Shown: positions 31,695-40,344 of the stretch, piece by piece
How the letters are laid out: each line of letters starts with the position of its first letter
Numbering within the stretch: position 1 is the first letter of the stretch
Source of the DNA: a virus
DNA length: 64,000 bases
Strand: one strand, 5' to 3'
Virus record (IMG/VR): IMGVR_UViG_3300046535_001869
Span: 45,300 to 109,299 of that record
Translations under genes and position numbers: made by a program
Notes under the pieces: model-generated
The model's database searches: none
What the model was told of the DNA's origin: nothing
The model's input: the letters and a program-made list of their open reading frames with translations, nothing else

Positions 31695-32377
31695 TTTGCG
31701 TACTCGGTTGGATCGTTTACTCCTGCACGAATAAATGCCTCTCGACGCGCACGGCATGTCGGACACACGCCACAATGCAGATCGCCACCGGCATAACAGG
31801 ACCATGTCATATGGTAAGGAGTTCCGAGCTCTGCACCCATCTTAATAATTTGATCTTTTGTCATAAACTGCCAAGGGACATTCAGCTGAACGCGATGGTA
31901 TGTCCCAACATCAATGGCATTGGCCATCGCACCAGTGAATTGAAATGTGCAGTCTGGGTATGCGCTCCGCTCCGCGTCCTCGGCATGCGCTCCAAAGTAG
32001 ATAATCGCATTGACGCCGTCGATTAGCGTTCCCTGGATATGGGAGGCCAGGACCGAGAGCATAAGACCATTTCGAAATGGAACATAGGTCGGACTGATCC
32101 CATGGGGGAGGTCCGCGTACGATACGGACGGGATTTCGCGTGAGGAGTCGGTTAGCATTGTCTTGGGAACAATCGAATCGAGTGTAATGACCGAGTGCGG
32201 ACGACCATAGAAGTTCGCCACCCGTTGGGCGTGCTCGATCTCCTTACTGTGGCGCTGACCATAGTTGATACTTATAGTCCGAACGGCCTGCTGGCCAAGG
32301 TTTCGGACCGCCAGCGACACGGCAGTTGAGGAGTCGATGCCGCCGGATAAAAGAACGTAGCCCAGGGTGATGGTCAT
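31691..32377 (-). CDS. queC: 7-cyano-7-deazaguanine synthase QueC
   Basis: 228 residues with the PP-loop SGGIDSS near residue 11 and the C-terminal zinc site CYAGGDLHCGVCPTCRARREAF. It converts 7-carboxy-7-deazaguanine to preQ0 using ATP and ammonia. Overlaps the homing endonuclease by 4 nt. Confidence 0.93.
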   Translation of the reverse strand: MTITLGYVLLSGGIDSSTAVSLAVRNLGQQAVRTISINYGQRHSKEIEHAQRVANFYGRPHSVITLDSIVPKTMLTDSSREIPSVSYADLPHGISPTYVPFRNGLMLSVLASHIQGTLIDGVNAIIYFGAHAEDAERSAYPDCTFQFTGAMANAIDVGTYHRVQLNVPWQFMTKDQIIKMGAELGTPYHMTWSCYAGGDLHCGVCPTCRARREAFIRAGVNDPTEYAK

Positions 32378-32473
32378 GATGCTCCCTTTTCGCTAAGGTA
32401 GACGCCGGCCTTTCTTCCCACTGTGGCCGGCAACAGTGCGTCAAAGATAGAAGTGGAGGGAGTAGAACCACCG

Positions 32474-32914
32474 CTACCCGGAAGCTGGATAGTCTGACCA
32501 ACAATTAACGGTTTCGTAGACACGTAGCCGGGCGAGCGAGGCCAGGCCTTTACTCCGGCGCTCCACCTCGGGTGCTAATTGATTAAACCAGAGACGCGCC
32601 AAGTTCTCGGCGGTTGGAATACTCGGGATAATCTGGAGCTTCCCGCAGCACTCGCGAAACTGCGAAAGTAATGGGTCGTCCGACCAAACGATCATTGCAT
32701 GATCAAATGGTTCGTCTATTACAGACATCATCTCATCTTTGAGAAAACCAAAATCAAGGACCATCCCGGCCTGGCTGCCCTCCTCTTGTAAGGCGCCGAC
32801 ACAGGTGGCCTGAATCGTATACCGATGACCGTGGACGTTACAGCATTTTGATTCGTGATCGGGAACACGGTGTGCTGCATCGATACTAATTTCACGGGTA
32901 ATATGATGGAGCAC
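32474..32914 (-). CDS. queD: 6-carboxy-5,6,7,8-tetrahydropterin synthase QueD
   Basis: 146 residues from GTG 32912-32914 (AGGGAGACC upstream). Zinc-binding and catalytic motifs: SIDAAHRV, CCNVHGHRY (Cys and HGH), PFDHAMIV and PTAENLARLW. First gene of the 7-deazaguanine operon, behind the promoter at 32951-32979. The 96 nt between queD and queC hold no gene; only a GCCGGC repeat pair was noticed. Confidence 0.92.
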   Translation of the reverse strand: MLHHITREISIDAAHRVPDHESKCCNVHGHRYTIQATCVGALQEEGSQAGMVLDFGFLKDEMMSVIDEPFDHAMIVWSDDPLLSQFRECCGKLQIIPSIPTAENLARLWFNQLAPEVERRSKGLASLARLRVYETVNCWSDYPASG

Positions 32915-32950
32915 GGTAGGTCTCCCTGGATAACATATTGACGAAACACA

Positions 32951-32979
32951 ATAGTACCGGTAAATAGACGAAAAGTAAA
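32951..32979 (-). promoter_or_regulatory. Phage early-type promoter for the que/dpdA/polymerase operon (TTTACT / 17 nt / TACTAT)
   Basis: Minus strand TTTACT (32974-32979) plus TTTTCG, 17 nt, TACTAT (32951-32956). The -35 box is part of the terminator stem of the upstream gene. Confidence 0.75.
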
Positions 32980-33000
32980 GGCCCCTGGTGGGGCCTTTAC
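32971..33000 (-). terminator. Rho-independent terminator overlapping the next promoter
   Basis: Minus strand 11-bp perfect stem (GTAAAGGCCCC / GGGGCCTTTAC, 4-nt loop, 32975-33000) followed by TTTTCG. It lies 28 nt after the stop of the 33029 gene and contains the -35 of the queD promoter. Confidence 0.75.
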
Positions 33001-33028
33001 TCATTGTTGTGCTCGATGTCGTGTGGGG

Positions 33029-33721
33029 CTACTCGACGGCCGATCCGGTGTACACAAGGCCGCGGCCTTCGACCTTCTCCTTGTGGATATTCAGCTTGCC
33101 GGTCTTGGCCAGACGCACGAGCTGGACGCGGATAGTCGTGCCCATACCGCCCTTGGAGCCTTCGCCGGCGCGGTCGGGGAAGACGCTCGCGAGATGCTGG
33201 TAGAGCTCCTCGACCGTCCCGCCGCCGTTCTTGAGCATGTCGACAAGAGTTGAAATGACACCCGGCGCCTTTGGCTCGGCTGGCGCCTTCTCGGCCTTTG
33301 GTGCACGGGTCTTCTTGGCCTTGACTTCGGTTCCGGTGACTTCGGTGTTCTCGCCTTCCATTGACTTAGTCCTTTGGGTTTGAGGGATAATGCTAGGCAC
33401 GGCGGCCTGGGCCTTGTCGATGAGCTTTAGAGCGATACGGCGGAATGCGGTGTCCCGGTCGTGGAAGCTCTTGACCCGGTCCTTTTCAGAGACCATGGCG
33501 TTATAGATCTCAGCGAGTTTGGCCTGGGTTGTGAACCCGCGAATGATCCAAGCGGATTCAATCTCCTCCTGTAGTGGGTGCGCAGTATCGAAGATGAACG
33601 CAGTCCGATTCGAGGGGAGGTGCTCGGTCCAGTTCTTGATCTGGGCCAAACTGACATCATCCTCAAACCGCCGAATACGAACATCCTCGAGCCACTCACG
33701 CCAATCCAAAACGATACGCAT
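33029..33721 (-). CDS. Protein with KAPK linker and winged-helix-like C-terminus (230 aa)
   Basis: Residues 1-120 are an unrecognised alpha/beta domain (RIVLDWREWLEDVRIRRF). Residues about 125-160 are a Lys/Ala/Pro linker (KKTRAPKAEKAPAEPKA). The final 70 residues are homologous to the domains ending the 23130 and 23924 genes (PGVISTLVDMLKNGGGTVEELY). Internal ATG (MEGENTEV) with AAAGGA upstream could make a separate short form. Confidence 0.65.
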   Translation of the reverse strand: MRIVLDWREWLEDVRIRRFEDDVSLAQIKNWTEHLPSNRTAFIFDTAHPLQEEIESAWIIRGFTTQAKLAEIYNAMVSEKDRVKSFHDRDTAFRRIALKLIDKAQAAVPSIIPQTQRTKSMEGENTEVTGTEVKAKKTRAPKAEKAPAEPKAPGVISTLVDMLKNGGGTVEELYQHLASVFPDRAGEGSKGGMGTTIRVQLVRLAKTGKLNIHKEKVEGRGLVYTGSAVE

Positions 33722-33775
33722 GTGCCTAAACTCCCTCGGTTAGAGCCGGGTTTTGACGACCCAGCGTGGACCAAG

Positions 33776-33805
33776 ATTGTCCCGAAACTCGACGGTAAAA
33801 GTCAA
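33776..33805 (-). promoter_or_regulatory. Possible promoter (TTGACT / 18 nt / GACAAT)
   Basis: Minus strand TTGACT (33800-33805), 18 nt, GACAAT (33776-33781), 55 nt upstream of the 33721 start. It deviates from the TTTACTTTTCG class. Lies in the 137-nt gap between the SSB-like gene and this gene. Confidence 0.4.
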
Positions 33806-33858
33806 GACTTCATTACGTCAAATTTCGGGATCTGACAGTCGAAAACGATGGTTGACTT

Positions 33859-34731
33859 TTAGAATGGTACCTCATCCGAGGAGGCGCGTTGGGTGTCGGT
33901 GCCGCCCTCAGCCGAGGCCTGGAAGTTGGCGCGGGCCTGACCCGAACGGACCAGCTCGGAGAAGGACTTGGCCGTCGCATAGAGCGGCTCGTTCTGGCGG
34001 ATCAGCGACTCGCGGGCGGTCGGGGCGGCCAGCTCGAACTGGAAGTTGTAGAACGGCTGGCCCTGGCTATTCTTCTGGCCAACCGAGGTCAGCCGCCAGC
34101 GGTGCGCCCAGATCGGCGGGGTCACGACCCGGCCGTTGACCGGGTACTTCAGGGAGCCGATCCGGGTGAATAGCTTCTTGTAAACCCCGATCTTGGTGCT
34201 GGTGAACGCGATGACGACCTGCTCGGCCGAGGTCTCGTCGAGCGGAGGGGGTGCGACGAGCGCGAAGAGGTTGAACTGCTCGACGAGCTCTGTCCCCTCG
34301 CCGGTGTCGAGCGGCTTGAAGCGGCCCTGCTGGCGGATCAGGCGCTGGACGCGCTCGTCGTCCGGGCCGACGACGCCGCGGAACCCGCCGCCCTGGGTGC
34401 GCGGGACCCACTCGCCGTAGAGGTAGTCGCGCGCGACCGGGACCACGTCGAGGCCGGTGTGGCCGTCGTAGAGCTGGCCGGTCATCGTGTTGACGAACAT
34501 GCCGGGCTTAGCAGCCTCGTTATAGACCGGTCCCGAGGGGTCGGCGACCTGCGGGCTAAGGGCCTGGATCAGGCCAAGGAACGGTGTCAGCAGCTCCTCG
34601 GAACGGGCGCCCTCCATCCCAGCGCCGGCATCGTCGCCGAAGTCGACTATTTCGAGATCGGTGCCCGGCCCCAGATTGGCCGGGGTCAGCGGTGGCTTCT
34701 CGTCCTGTTGCTTGCGTCTCGCGTCGCTCAT
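33859..34731 (-). CDS. Candidate single-stranded DNA-binding protein (290 aa)
   Basis: The C-terminus SSDEVPF is an acidic tip ending in P-F, as in SSB tails that recruit replication proteins. The body (LLTPFLGLIQALSPQV, KPGMFVNTMTGQLY, WRLTSVGQKNSQG) matches a conserved phage replication-region family that I know only as hypothetical. The role is inferred from the tail and from location beside primase and helicase genes. Confidence 0.5.
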   Translation of the reverse strand: MSDARRKQQDEKPPLTPANLGPGTDLEIVDFGDDAGAGMEGARSEELLTPFLGLIQALSPQVADPSGPVYNEAAKPGMFVNTMTGQLYDGHTGLDVVPVARDYLYGEWVPRTQGGGFRGVVGPDDERVQRLIRQQGRFKPLDTGEGTELVEQFNLFALVAPPPLDETSAEQVVIAFTSTKIGVYKKLFTRIGSLKYPVNGRVVTPPIWAHRWRLTSVGQKNSQGQPFYNFQFELAAPTARESLIRQNEPLYATAKSFSELVRSGQARANFQASAEGGTDTQRASSDEVPF

Positions 34732-34943
34732 GGTTCGTCCTTCCTCTGGGTTAACATCGATTCGATCGCCGCGGCCTGAGCTAGTGCCAGGTCTACGAAG
34801 GCGATCGGATTATGGGGGTACGCGGTAGTCCACTCGGGCCAACGCTCGCGGTGGGCGGCGGCCGGTCCCCAGGCGAGGTCGCGGCGGGCCTCGTGGAGGA
34901 GCTTGGCTACGGGCCAGAGGCGGCGCATCTGGTCTAGGGTCAT
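34728..34943 (-). CDS. Hypothetical protein (71 aa)
   Basis: Helical, Trp- and Ala-rich small protein. Overlaps both neighbours by 4 nt. Unrecognised. Confidence 0.6.
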   Translation of the reverse strand: MTLDQMRRLWPVAKLLHEARRDLAWGPAAAHRERWPEWTTAYPHNPIAFVDLALAQAAAIESMLTQRKDEP

Positions 34944-35212
34944 CGCTCGCGAGTCCCGGTGATCGGGTCACGAGGGGCGTTGCACGCCGCCTCGATATTT
35001 CGCTTCAGGCCATAGATGTCAGGTGGACCGCCATCATGATTTGAGTGAAATCTTAGGGTGGTACTTCCTCCGCCGACGTAGTGGAGTACCAACGTTCCGT
35101 CGCGTCCATCCGTGACTTCTACGGCGGCGAGATGGTCTAGGTCGAAGCTAAGGCCACCAGGCGACGCGATCTGCATCCCAGGAGGGCAGAACTTCGTGAT
35201 GCGAGTCATCAT
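34940..35212 (-). CDS. Hypothetical beta-rich protein (90 aa)
   Basis: Strand-rich sequence (LAAVEVTDGRDGTLVLHYVGGGSTTLRF) that resembles small PH-like or SH3-like domains; not assigned. Tandem ATG start, 4-nt overlap. Confidence 0.6.
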   Translation of the reverse strand: MMTRITKFCPPGMQIASPGGLSFDLDHLAAVEVTDGRDGTLVLHYVGGGSTTLRFHSNHDGGPPDIYGLKRNIEAACNAPRDPITGTRER

Positions 35213-35805
35213 CGGCGGGCAAGTCCCTTCAGCTCGACGGTCCTCGGGCGAGAGCCAACGACCGCGGTCGTCGAGCGGTAGACGCCGAGTAGCTCCAAGG
35301 GGGGATCGTCGCCGCGCAGGACTAGCTCTCGCACGAAGGCGCCGATGGTCGGCGCAGCAATTTGTTCTCTGAGGTCGAGCTTTTTGAAGCGGTTCGACAG
35401 GCGGTGAGCGCGAAGCTCAGCGAGGAGCGTACGTGCCTCCTCGAGGTCACCGCGGTCCAGCTCGATCTCAATCGTGGTCTTGATTAACGGCGCTCCATCG
35501 TGCTCCTCAACCCAGAGGAGGCCGTCGGCAGCGGTCAACTTGTTCCCGATGAACTTGTCCTCGATCTTAACCGGGGTGCCGTCGGTCAGGGTAAAGCCCG
35601 ACATGCCTACGGCGCGGAGAGCCTCGGGGAGGTCGACCTCCTTAGTCTGACGCAGCGCGGTCAGGGCCTGCTGGAGGAGGGACGTGAGGCGCACGGCCTC
35701 GGCCTCCTCCTGGCGCTGGCGCTCGGCTAGCGTCGCGACGCGGCTTAGGTCAGCGTCGGTCGGGGGAGGGGCGGGCTCTACGTCGGCGGGGGACAGGTCG
35801 TTCAT
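35209..35805 (-). CDS. Phage replication-region protein (198 aa)
   Basis: Pattern: an N-terminal coiled coil (ERQRQEEAEAVRLTSLLQQAL), then DLPEALRAVGMSGFTLTDGTPVKIEDKF, matching a conserved T7-like or siphoviral family of unknown function found near SSB and helicase genes. It starts 37 nt from the promoter at 35842-35870 and heads that operon. Confidence 0.6.
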   Translation of the reverse strand: MNDLSPADVEPAPPPTDADLSRVATLAERQRQEEAEAVRLTSLLQQALTALRQTKEVDLPEALRAVGMSGFTLTDGTPVKIEDKFIGNKLTAADGLLWVEEHDGAPLIKTTIEIELDRGDLEEARTLLAELRAHRLSNRFKKLDLREQIAAPTIGAFVRELVLRGDDPPLELLGVYRSTTAVVGSRPRTVELKGLARR

Positions 35806-35841
35806 GGTGTCTTAGGCTCGTCAGTTAATTACACGGGAGGT

Positions 35842-35870
35842 CTTATACGCTACTTTAGACGAAAAGTAAA
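35842..35870 (-). promoter_or_regulatory. Phage early-type promoter (TTTACT / 17 nt / TATAAG)
   Basis: Minus strand TTTACT (35865-35870) plus TTTTCG, 17 nt, TATAAG (35842-35847). Drives 35805 down through the SSB-like gene. Confidence 0.75.
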
Positions 35871-35877
35871 CACCTAA

Positions 35878-36066
35878 TCACCGTTCGTACTGCGCTACTC
35901 GAACGCCAGTAAGGACGCTGGTTAGAATCACAGTTCCGCTGGAGATTATGAGAGACGCGGTCGGCGCGGGCGGCAGACCGCCTTCCCCAAGATGAGATAA
36001 GACTTCGAGTAAGAGCACCGCGTTCGCGAAACCAGAGACCCAGGTGATTATCACTAGACTTTTCAT
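35878..36066 (-). CDS. Two-span membrane protein (62 aa)
   Basis: Two hydrophobic segments (LVIITWVSGFANAVLLLEVL and PTASLIISSGTVILTSVLTGV). Starts in a TGATG junction with the helicase gene. Role unknown. Confidence 0.6.
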   Translation of the reverse strand: MKSLVIITWVSGFANAVLLLEVLSHLGEGGLPPAPTASLIISSGTVILTSVLTGVRVAQYER

Positions 36067-37646
36067 CACAACCACCTCGATGGGGGATCGCCGACGATCA
36101 GCTCGGCGATAGAGCGTTTTGCGCGGAGGGCCTCGATCACGTCGAGGTCGCGGGTTCCCTCGGCGACGAGGTCGACGACGTCGGTCCAGGCGTCCTGGTC
36201 CATCGACTCGGTCCGATCCTCGGTCTGGCGTCTTTCACGGAGGGAAAATTCGTTACTGTAGTAAATGGACAGGCGAGCGCGGGAGCAGTCGTGGCCGCGG
36301 CCCAGGCCGGACTTCTCGGTGGCGATCAGGCCGTCGAGTTGGCCGTCTTTGAAGGCGTGGTAGTAGCCCTCCCTCGTGTCGCGCGGCATCGAACCGTCGT
36401 AACGGCCGACCTTGAACTGGGCCTTGGTGAGGGCTACCGTGACGTCGGTTACGTCCTGGCGAAAGCGGCACCAGACGAGGAACGGCTTGCGGGTACGCTC
36501 GACCTCGCTGACGAGTGTCTCAAGCGCTGGGTTATGGGTATCGATCCGCTGGAGCTCGGTCTGCGCGACGGTCATGCCCAGGCCGTCGCACTGGGGACAC
36601 TCGGTGCCATCGTCGAGGAAGCCAGCGGTCTCGCAGTTGGTGCACGGGGTACCGGTGCGTTCGGGCGGGAAATATCCGCGGGCTACCATTTGTAATCGGG
36701 TCATGCGAGTCAAGACGTTGGCCACCGGGACGTCGCCGTCGCCGAGTTCGGCGACGTACTGGTCGCGCAGGCCGTCGTAGACCTTCTGCTGTTTCGGGGT
36801 CATCGTGAAGTAGCGGGTGGCGTACTCCTTGTTTGAGCCCTCGCGGCGGACGCGGTCGCTGAACGTGGACAGGCGTGCGAACAGCTCCTCTAGGTTCTGA
36901 TAACCGATCTTAACGTCGAAGTGGGTGTTGGTCCTGCGGTTGTAGCCCTTCTTGCGGGTGAACACGCCGGGGGCGATCTCCTCCTCCTCGTACTTGGTGT
37001 AGCGAGCGCGGAAGGCGGTAGCGGTGGTGAAGCCCAGGGCGCCGGGGCGGAGGAAATTCGTGGGGAAGTATAGATTGTCCGGCCCCTCGTCGGCCGGGGT
37101 ACCGGTCAGGAGACGACGCATCTTGACGTTCGGGGCGCGACCAAGGCGCAGAAGCATCTTGGTACGGGCGGACCATCTAGTCGCCCAGTCCTCGTCGACG
37201 ACGAGCATTGTCTTGCGGTTGCGGAGGATCGCTCGTAGAGCATACTCGCCGTCGTTGGTAGTAATCGCCTCGCAGTTCATCGTCAAGATCGCAGGGCCGG
37301 GGTGGATGGCCAGGGCGTCGATCGCGGCGCGGGCGGCCTTGGTTCCCATACGGCCGGGGCGCCAAGTCAGGAGGTTGGTCTTCTCGAGGAACTCCGGAGG
37401 AAGATCCTTCGGGGCCTCGTCGCGCCACACGAGGTGGACGTCGGAGGGGTAGGCGATCACCACGAGGGTGGTGACTCGGCCGAGATCGTAGTTGTAGCGG
37501 AACTGGTCGAAGATGGTTTTTGATTTACCAACGCGCGGGTCCCAGAAGTGAGCGTGGTACTCCGTGTCCTTGGCTCGCTCGAAGGCGGCGAGTTGAGCTG
37601 GACGTGGGGGGCGGTGGAAGGTGAAGGCGGATTTCTGGGGCGACAT
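36066..37646 (-). CDS. SNF2/DEAD-type superfamily 2 helicase
   Basis: 526 residues. Walker A-like loop WDPRVGKSKT (motif I, degenerate), VVDEDW in place of DEAH (motif II), LLTGTPADE (motif III), and RRQTEDRTESMDQ (motif VI, as in SNF2 R-x-Q-x-x-D-R). A CTNC...CPQC zinc insert sits near residues 320-345. Probable role in replication or repair DNA remodelling. Confidence 0.85.
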   Translation of the reverse strand: MSPQKSAFTFHRPPRPAQLAAFERAKDTEYHAHFWDPRVGKSKTIFDQFRYNYDLGRVTTLVVIAYPSDVHLVWRDEAPKDLPPEFLEKTNLLTWRPGRMGTKAARAAIDALAIHPGPAILTMNCEAITTNDGEYALRAILRNRKTMLVVDEDWATRWSARTKMLLRLGRAPNVKMRRLLTGTPADEGPDNLYFPTNFLRPGALGFTTATAFRARYTKYEEEEIAPGVFTRKKGYNRRTNTHFDVKIGYQNLEELFARLSTFSDRVRREGSNKEYATRYFTMTPKQQKVYDGLRDQYVAELGDGDVPVANVLTRMTRLQMVARGYFPPERTGTPCTNCETAGFLDDGTECPQCDGLGMTVAQTELQRIDTHNPALETLVSEVERTRKPFLVWCRFRQDVTDVTVALTKAQFKVGRYDGSMPRDTREGYYHAFKDGQLDGLIATEKSGLGRGHDCSRARLSIYYSNEFSLRERRQTEDRTESMDQDAWTDVVDLVAEGTRDLDVIEALRAKRSIAELIVGDPPSRWL

Positions 37647-37647
37647 G

Positions 37648-38013
37648 TTAGTGGATCTCTTGCGGTCTCTTCGGACAGCTCCATCGGTTCTTATGCTTAA
37701 CTGCCAGCCCTTCTCGACTTAAAGTCCAGAGCGTTCCTCGGACACTATTGGGTTTAAAGCCGGTCGCTTTAACTATCTCGTCCAACGTTAATCCCACGTT
37801 CGTCTCAACGATCATCTGCCTAATCGCCGGCTTAACACTACCAGATTTTGCACGACCGGATGACTCTTCATTAGGGTTTAGCGGAGTCAAGTCAGCGAGC
37901 TTCGTTTTCATTTCTGCTACTGCTGCATCATAGCCAAGTTCAAATGCCTTTTCAATCAAAGGTCTTAGAGTCTCTGACGAGGCTGAAATAATTTTATCCA
38001 AGTCTGCGCGCAT
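37648..38013 (-). CDS. Winged-helix-like DNA-binding protein (121 aa)
   Basis: C-terminal region (PAIRQMIVETNVGLTLDEIVKATGF, then SVRGTLWTLSREGLAVKHKNRW) has the helix-turn-helix plus wing layout of small regulators. N-terminal half is helical. Start ATG 38011-38013 after CTGGGAG. First gene after the promoter at 38045-38073. Confidence 0.65.
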   Translation of the reverse strand: MRADLDKIISASSETLRPLIEKAFELGYDAAVAEMKTKLADLTPLNPNEESSGRAKSGSVKPAIRQMIVETNVGLTLDEIVKATGFKPNSVRGTLWTLSREGLAVKHKNRWSCPKRPQEIH

Positions 38014-38044
38014 GATATATCTCCCAGGAGCATTTGACGACAAC

Positions 38045-38073
38045 AATATATACGAAATGTGGCGAAAAGTAAA
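38045..38073 (-). promoter_or_regulatory. Phage early-type promoter (TTTACT / 17 nt / TATATT)
   Basis: Minus strand TTTACT (38068-38073) plus TTTTCG, 17 nt, TATATT (38045-38050), the closest match to a sigma70 consensus in the set. Drives the 38013 gene, the helicase and the membrane protein. Confidence 0.8.
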
Positions 38074-38082
38074 GTGTGGGGC

Positions 38083-40326
38083 TTAGAACGGGGTCTCGTC
38101 GTGATCGTTTTGTAAGTGGTTCGCGGTTGGAGCATCGTTATACGATACTTCAACTGTTCCGTCGATCGGATCACGGTAGACGTAGATATCTTTATGGCGA
38201 TCCTCCCAGGTATCGCCTTTGACAAAACACCGGGATGGTGGTCCTTTACCGGTGGCAATTCTTTGAACAACTCGCTCCCAGCCCAGCTCCAACATGGCCT
38301 CGGTCAGCCGTCCATTATCCGGGCTACCACGTTGATGTTCTGGTTTGTTAATAATTTTCCAAACGTCGTTAGATGTGATGCATCCGCATGGCGTGTCAAA
38401 GAGTTTCGGCAGTAGTATATCTGTCCATGGATCGCCTTGGCGGACCGCATCTTGCACGACGGCCGCCTCATCCCACAGTGTCGGGTCGAGGCGAATCGAA
38501 GTGCCTAGAGATTCTAGGTACGCTGCCTCAGCCCACAAGGCCTCTCGCGCCGCACGTAGCGCGGCGATATCAAAACGGAGGACGTAGATCGGCCAGAATC
38601 GCCTATTGGTGCGGTCGCGTAGGAAAGCGGTCGAATTTGTGGTTCCGAAGAAAACACATTGGCGCGGGGCGTTGGTTGGATGATGACCATAGGCGAGGCG
38701 CGCCCGATCTACCTGCCGGCTTAGAATTGATTTGATGGTCTCGACATCAGACTGATGAATACCTTGGAGCTCTGCACATTCGACGATCCAGCGGCCGGAG
38801 AGTTGCTCGATAGTTTTCTTCTCGTCGGCTTTGAGGGGAAAGCTGTCGGTAAACCAATCCTCATTCACCGCCAGGGTACTGAGCGCGAGTGACTTCTCCG
38901 TCCCTTGGATAGGGCTAATTAAAACCATCATTTCATCAAACTTACAACCAGGGTTGCGGACGCGGCGGACAGCAGCCAGGAGTATAAGGCGGGACGTGGC
39001 CCTAATAAACGGGGTATCCTTAGCCCCAGCAAAGCGAATAAGCCATTCCTCGGTTAAATTCTGGGTAGTGCTGGGGTCGTGTAGGGGAAGGGCGTTAAAA
39101 TAGTCTAGGACTGGATGGTAGGCCGCCTGACGGGCGATGGTTGATGTAGTGATGTTTAAGATATCGCGGGTTGGCAGAAATCCGAATCTTTCATACGTAT
39201 TCACCCGGATCTCGGCCTCTGTTGGATCATCGAGACAACGTGCCGGGCCTACGCCGTTAACATAGGAGCGGTCCTGGAAAACGTTGTGACTTAATTTGAT
39301 TCCCATATCGTTGAGCGCCTTGCGAACGTTCTTGGGCGATAGTGGGTCGATACTACCGTGCGATGTCCTTTCCCAGTCGATTGCAACTACATGGCGGGCG
39401 CGCTCTACTTGGCGGCGGGCGACCGCTGTTGGATTTGGTTGAGATAGGCAATGTGCTGCAATCCCACACGATGGATCAATTAGGATGGGGATGATATCGC
39501 CATCAGGCCAACCACGTCGTATCAGCGCTGTTACTACGGCGAACACTAGACGGGAACGGTCATCATTGTAGTCAGATGCATCACCAGTTTTTATGGCCTT
39601 CTGAAGTTTTACGGGAAGGCTACCAACCGATGGGTGCACCTTTTCATCATCGGCCGTATGCGCACCCTCGGGAAGATGGGGGACTGGATCACTCTCGTAT
39701 GACCATGTTCGGTCCCAATTTGTTTCAACGATAGCCGCTAATGCCGGAACACGGCCGCGGGCCAGCTTGGCGCTGGAGGGAAGATTGATGGTACCGGGAA
39801 GCCTCATCAGCCGGTTGATGTTCTGGACCGCATCCGAACCCAGGTCCCGTGCGATCGCCTTTCCTGAGGCCTCGATACGCTCGAGGTTATTATCCTCGTG
39901 AGCAATTAGCGGACCGGCGAATCGCCAAAACGCCTGGTAACCACCGCCAGAGAATATAATAGCGGTCGGTGGTGGCTCGAGGAGCTTTAACCGCGATAGG
40001 AGACGTGTGAAGTTTTCCTCGGTTGGCAGAGAGAAAGGTCCGGACTTTGGTAAGTCCAGGTCGACATAGATTGCCCAAATAGCTTTGATCTGATCTTTGG
40101 TTGGTGTAGTTCTTGGCGCGCCCTCGATGATGTTTGGGACAAAATACAGGTTGACGATACCGTTTCGGTCGTCAAGATATTCTTGTAGCGGCTGTTCTTC
40201 AGTGAATCGACGGGCTGGTACTAGAGGGTTCTCGACGGAGGGATCGATCTCGACTACGAGCCAGGGGCCACTAGGACCGTGCCAGGCCTTTAGCCATTTG
40301 ACGGCTGTCTGGGTGTCTGGTGCCAT
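38083..40326 (-). CDS. Primase-helicase with VapE/DUF5906-type ATPase domain
   Basis: 747 residues. N-domain (1-210) resembles RepB/prim-pol type primases: WAIYVDLDLPKSG gives an acidic D-x-D pair and FSGGGYQAFWRF follows. C-domain: ISPIQGTEKSLALS (Walker A variant), LSGRWIVECAELQGIHQSDVETIKSIL (Walker B region), DRARLAYGHHPTNAPRQCVFFGTTN and NRRFWPIYV, all VapE-type hallmarks. C-terminus DHDETPF ends in P-F like the SSB-like protein. Likely the replicative primase and helicase. Confidence 0.85.
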   Translation of the reverse strand: MAPDTQTAVKWLKAWHGPSGPWLVVEIDPSVENPLVPARRFTEEQPLQEYLDDRNGIVNLYFVPNIIEGAPRTTPTKDQIKAIWAIYVDLDLPKSGPFSLPTEENFTRLLSRLKLLEPPPTAIIFSGGGYQAFWRFAGPLIAHEDNNLERIEASGKAIARDLGSDAVQNINRLMRLPGTINLPSSAKLARGRVPALAAIVETNWDRTWSYESDPVPHLPEGAHTADDEKVHPSVGSLPVKLQKAIKTGDASDYNDDRSRLVFAVVTALIRRGWPDGDIIPILIDPSCGIAAHCLSQPNPTAVARRQVERARHVVAIDWERTSHGSIDPLSPKNVRKALNDMGIKLSHNVFQDRSYVNGVGPARCLDDPTEAEIRVNTYERFGFLPTRDILNITTSTIARQAAYHPVLDYFNALPLHDPSTTQNLTEEWLIRFAGAKDTPFIRATSRLILLAAVRRVRNPGCKFDEMMVLISPIQGTEKSLALSTLAVNEDWFTDSFPLKADEKKTIEQLSGRWIVECAELQGIHQSDVETIKSILSRQVDRARLAYGHHPTNAPRQCVFFGTTNSTAFLRDRTNRRFWPIYVLRFDIAALRAAREALWAEAAYLESLGTSIRLDPTLWDEAAVVQDAVRQGDPWTDILLPKLFDTPCGCITSNDVWKIINKPEHQRGSPDNGRLTEAMLELGWERVVQRIATGKGPPSRCFVKGDTWEDRHKDIYVYRDPIDGTVEVSYNDAPTANHLQNDHDETPF

Positions 40327-40344
40327 TTGCGGATTTCTTTCGCA

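Noticed and set aside
32378-32473. Small gene between queC and queD
   Set aside because: No frame with a start, ribosome-binding site and plausible composition fits in the 96 nt.
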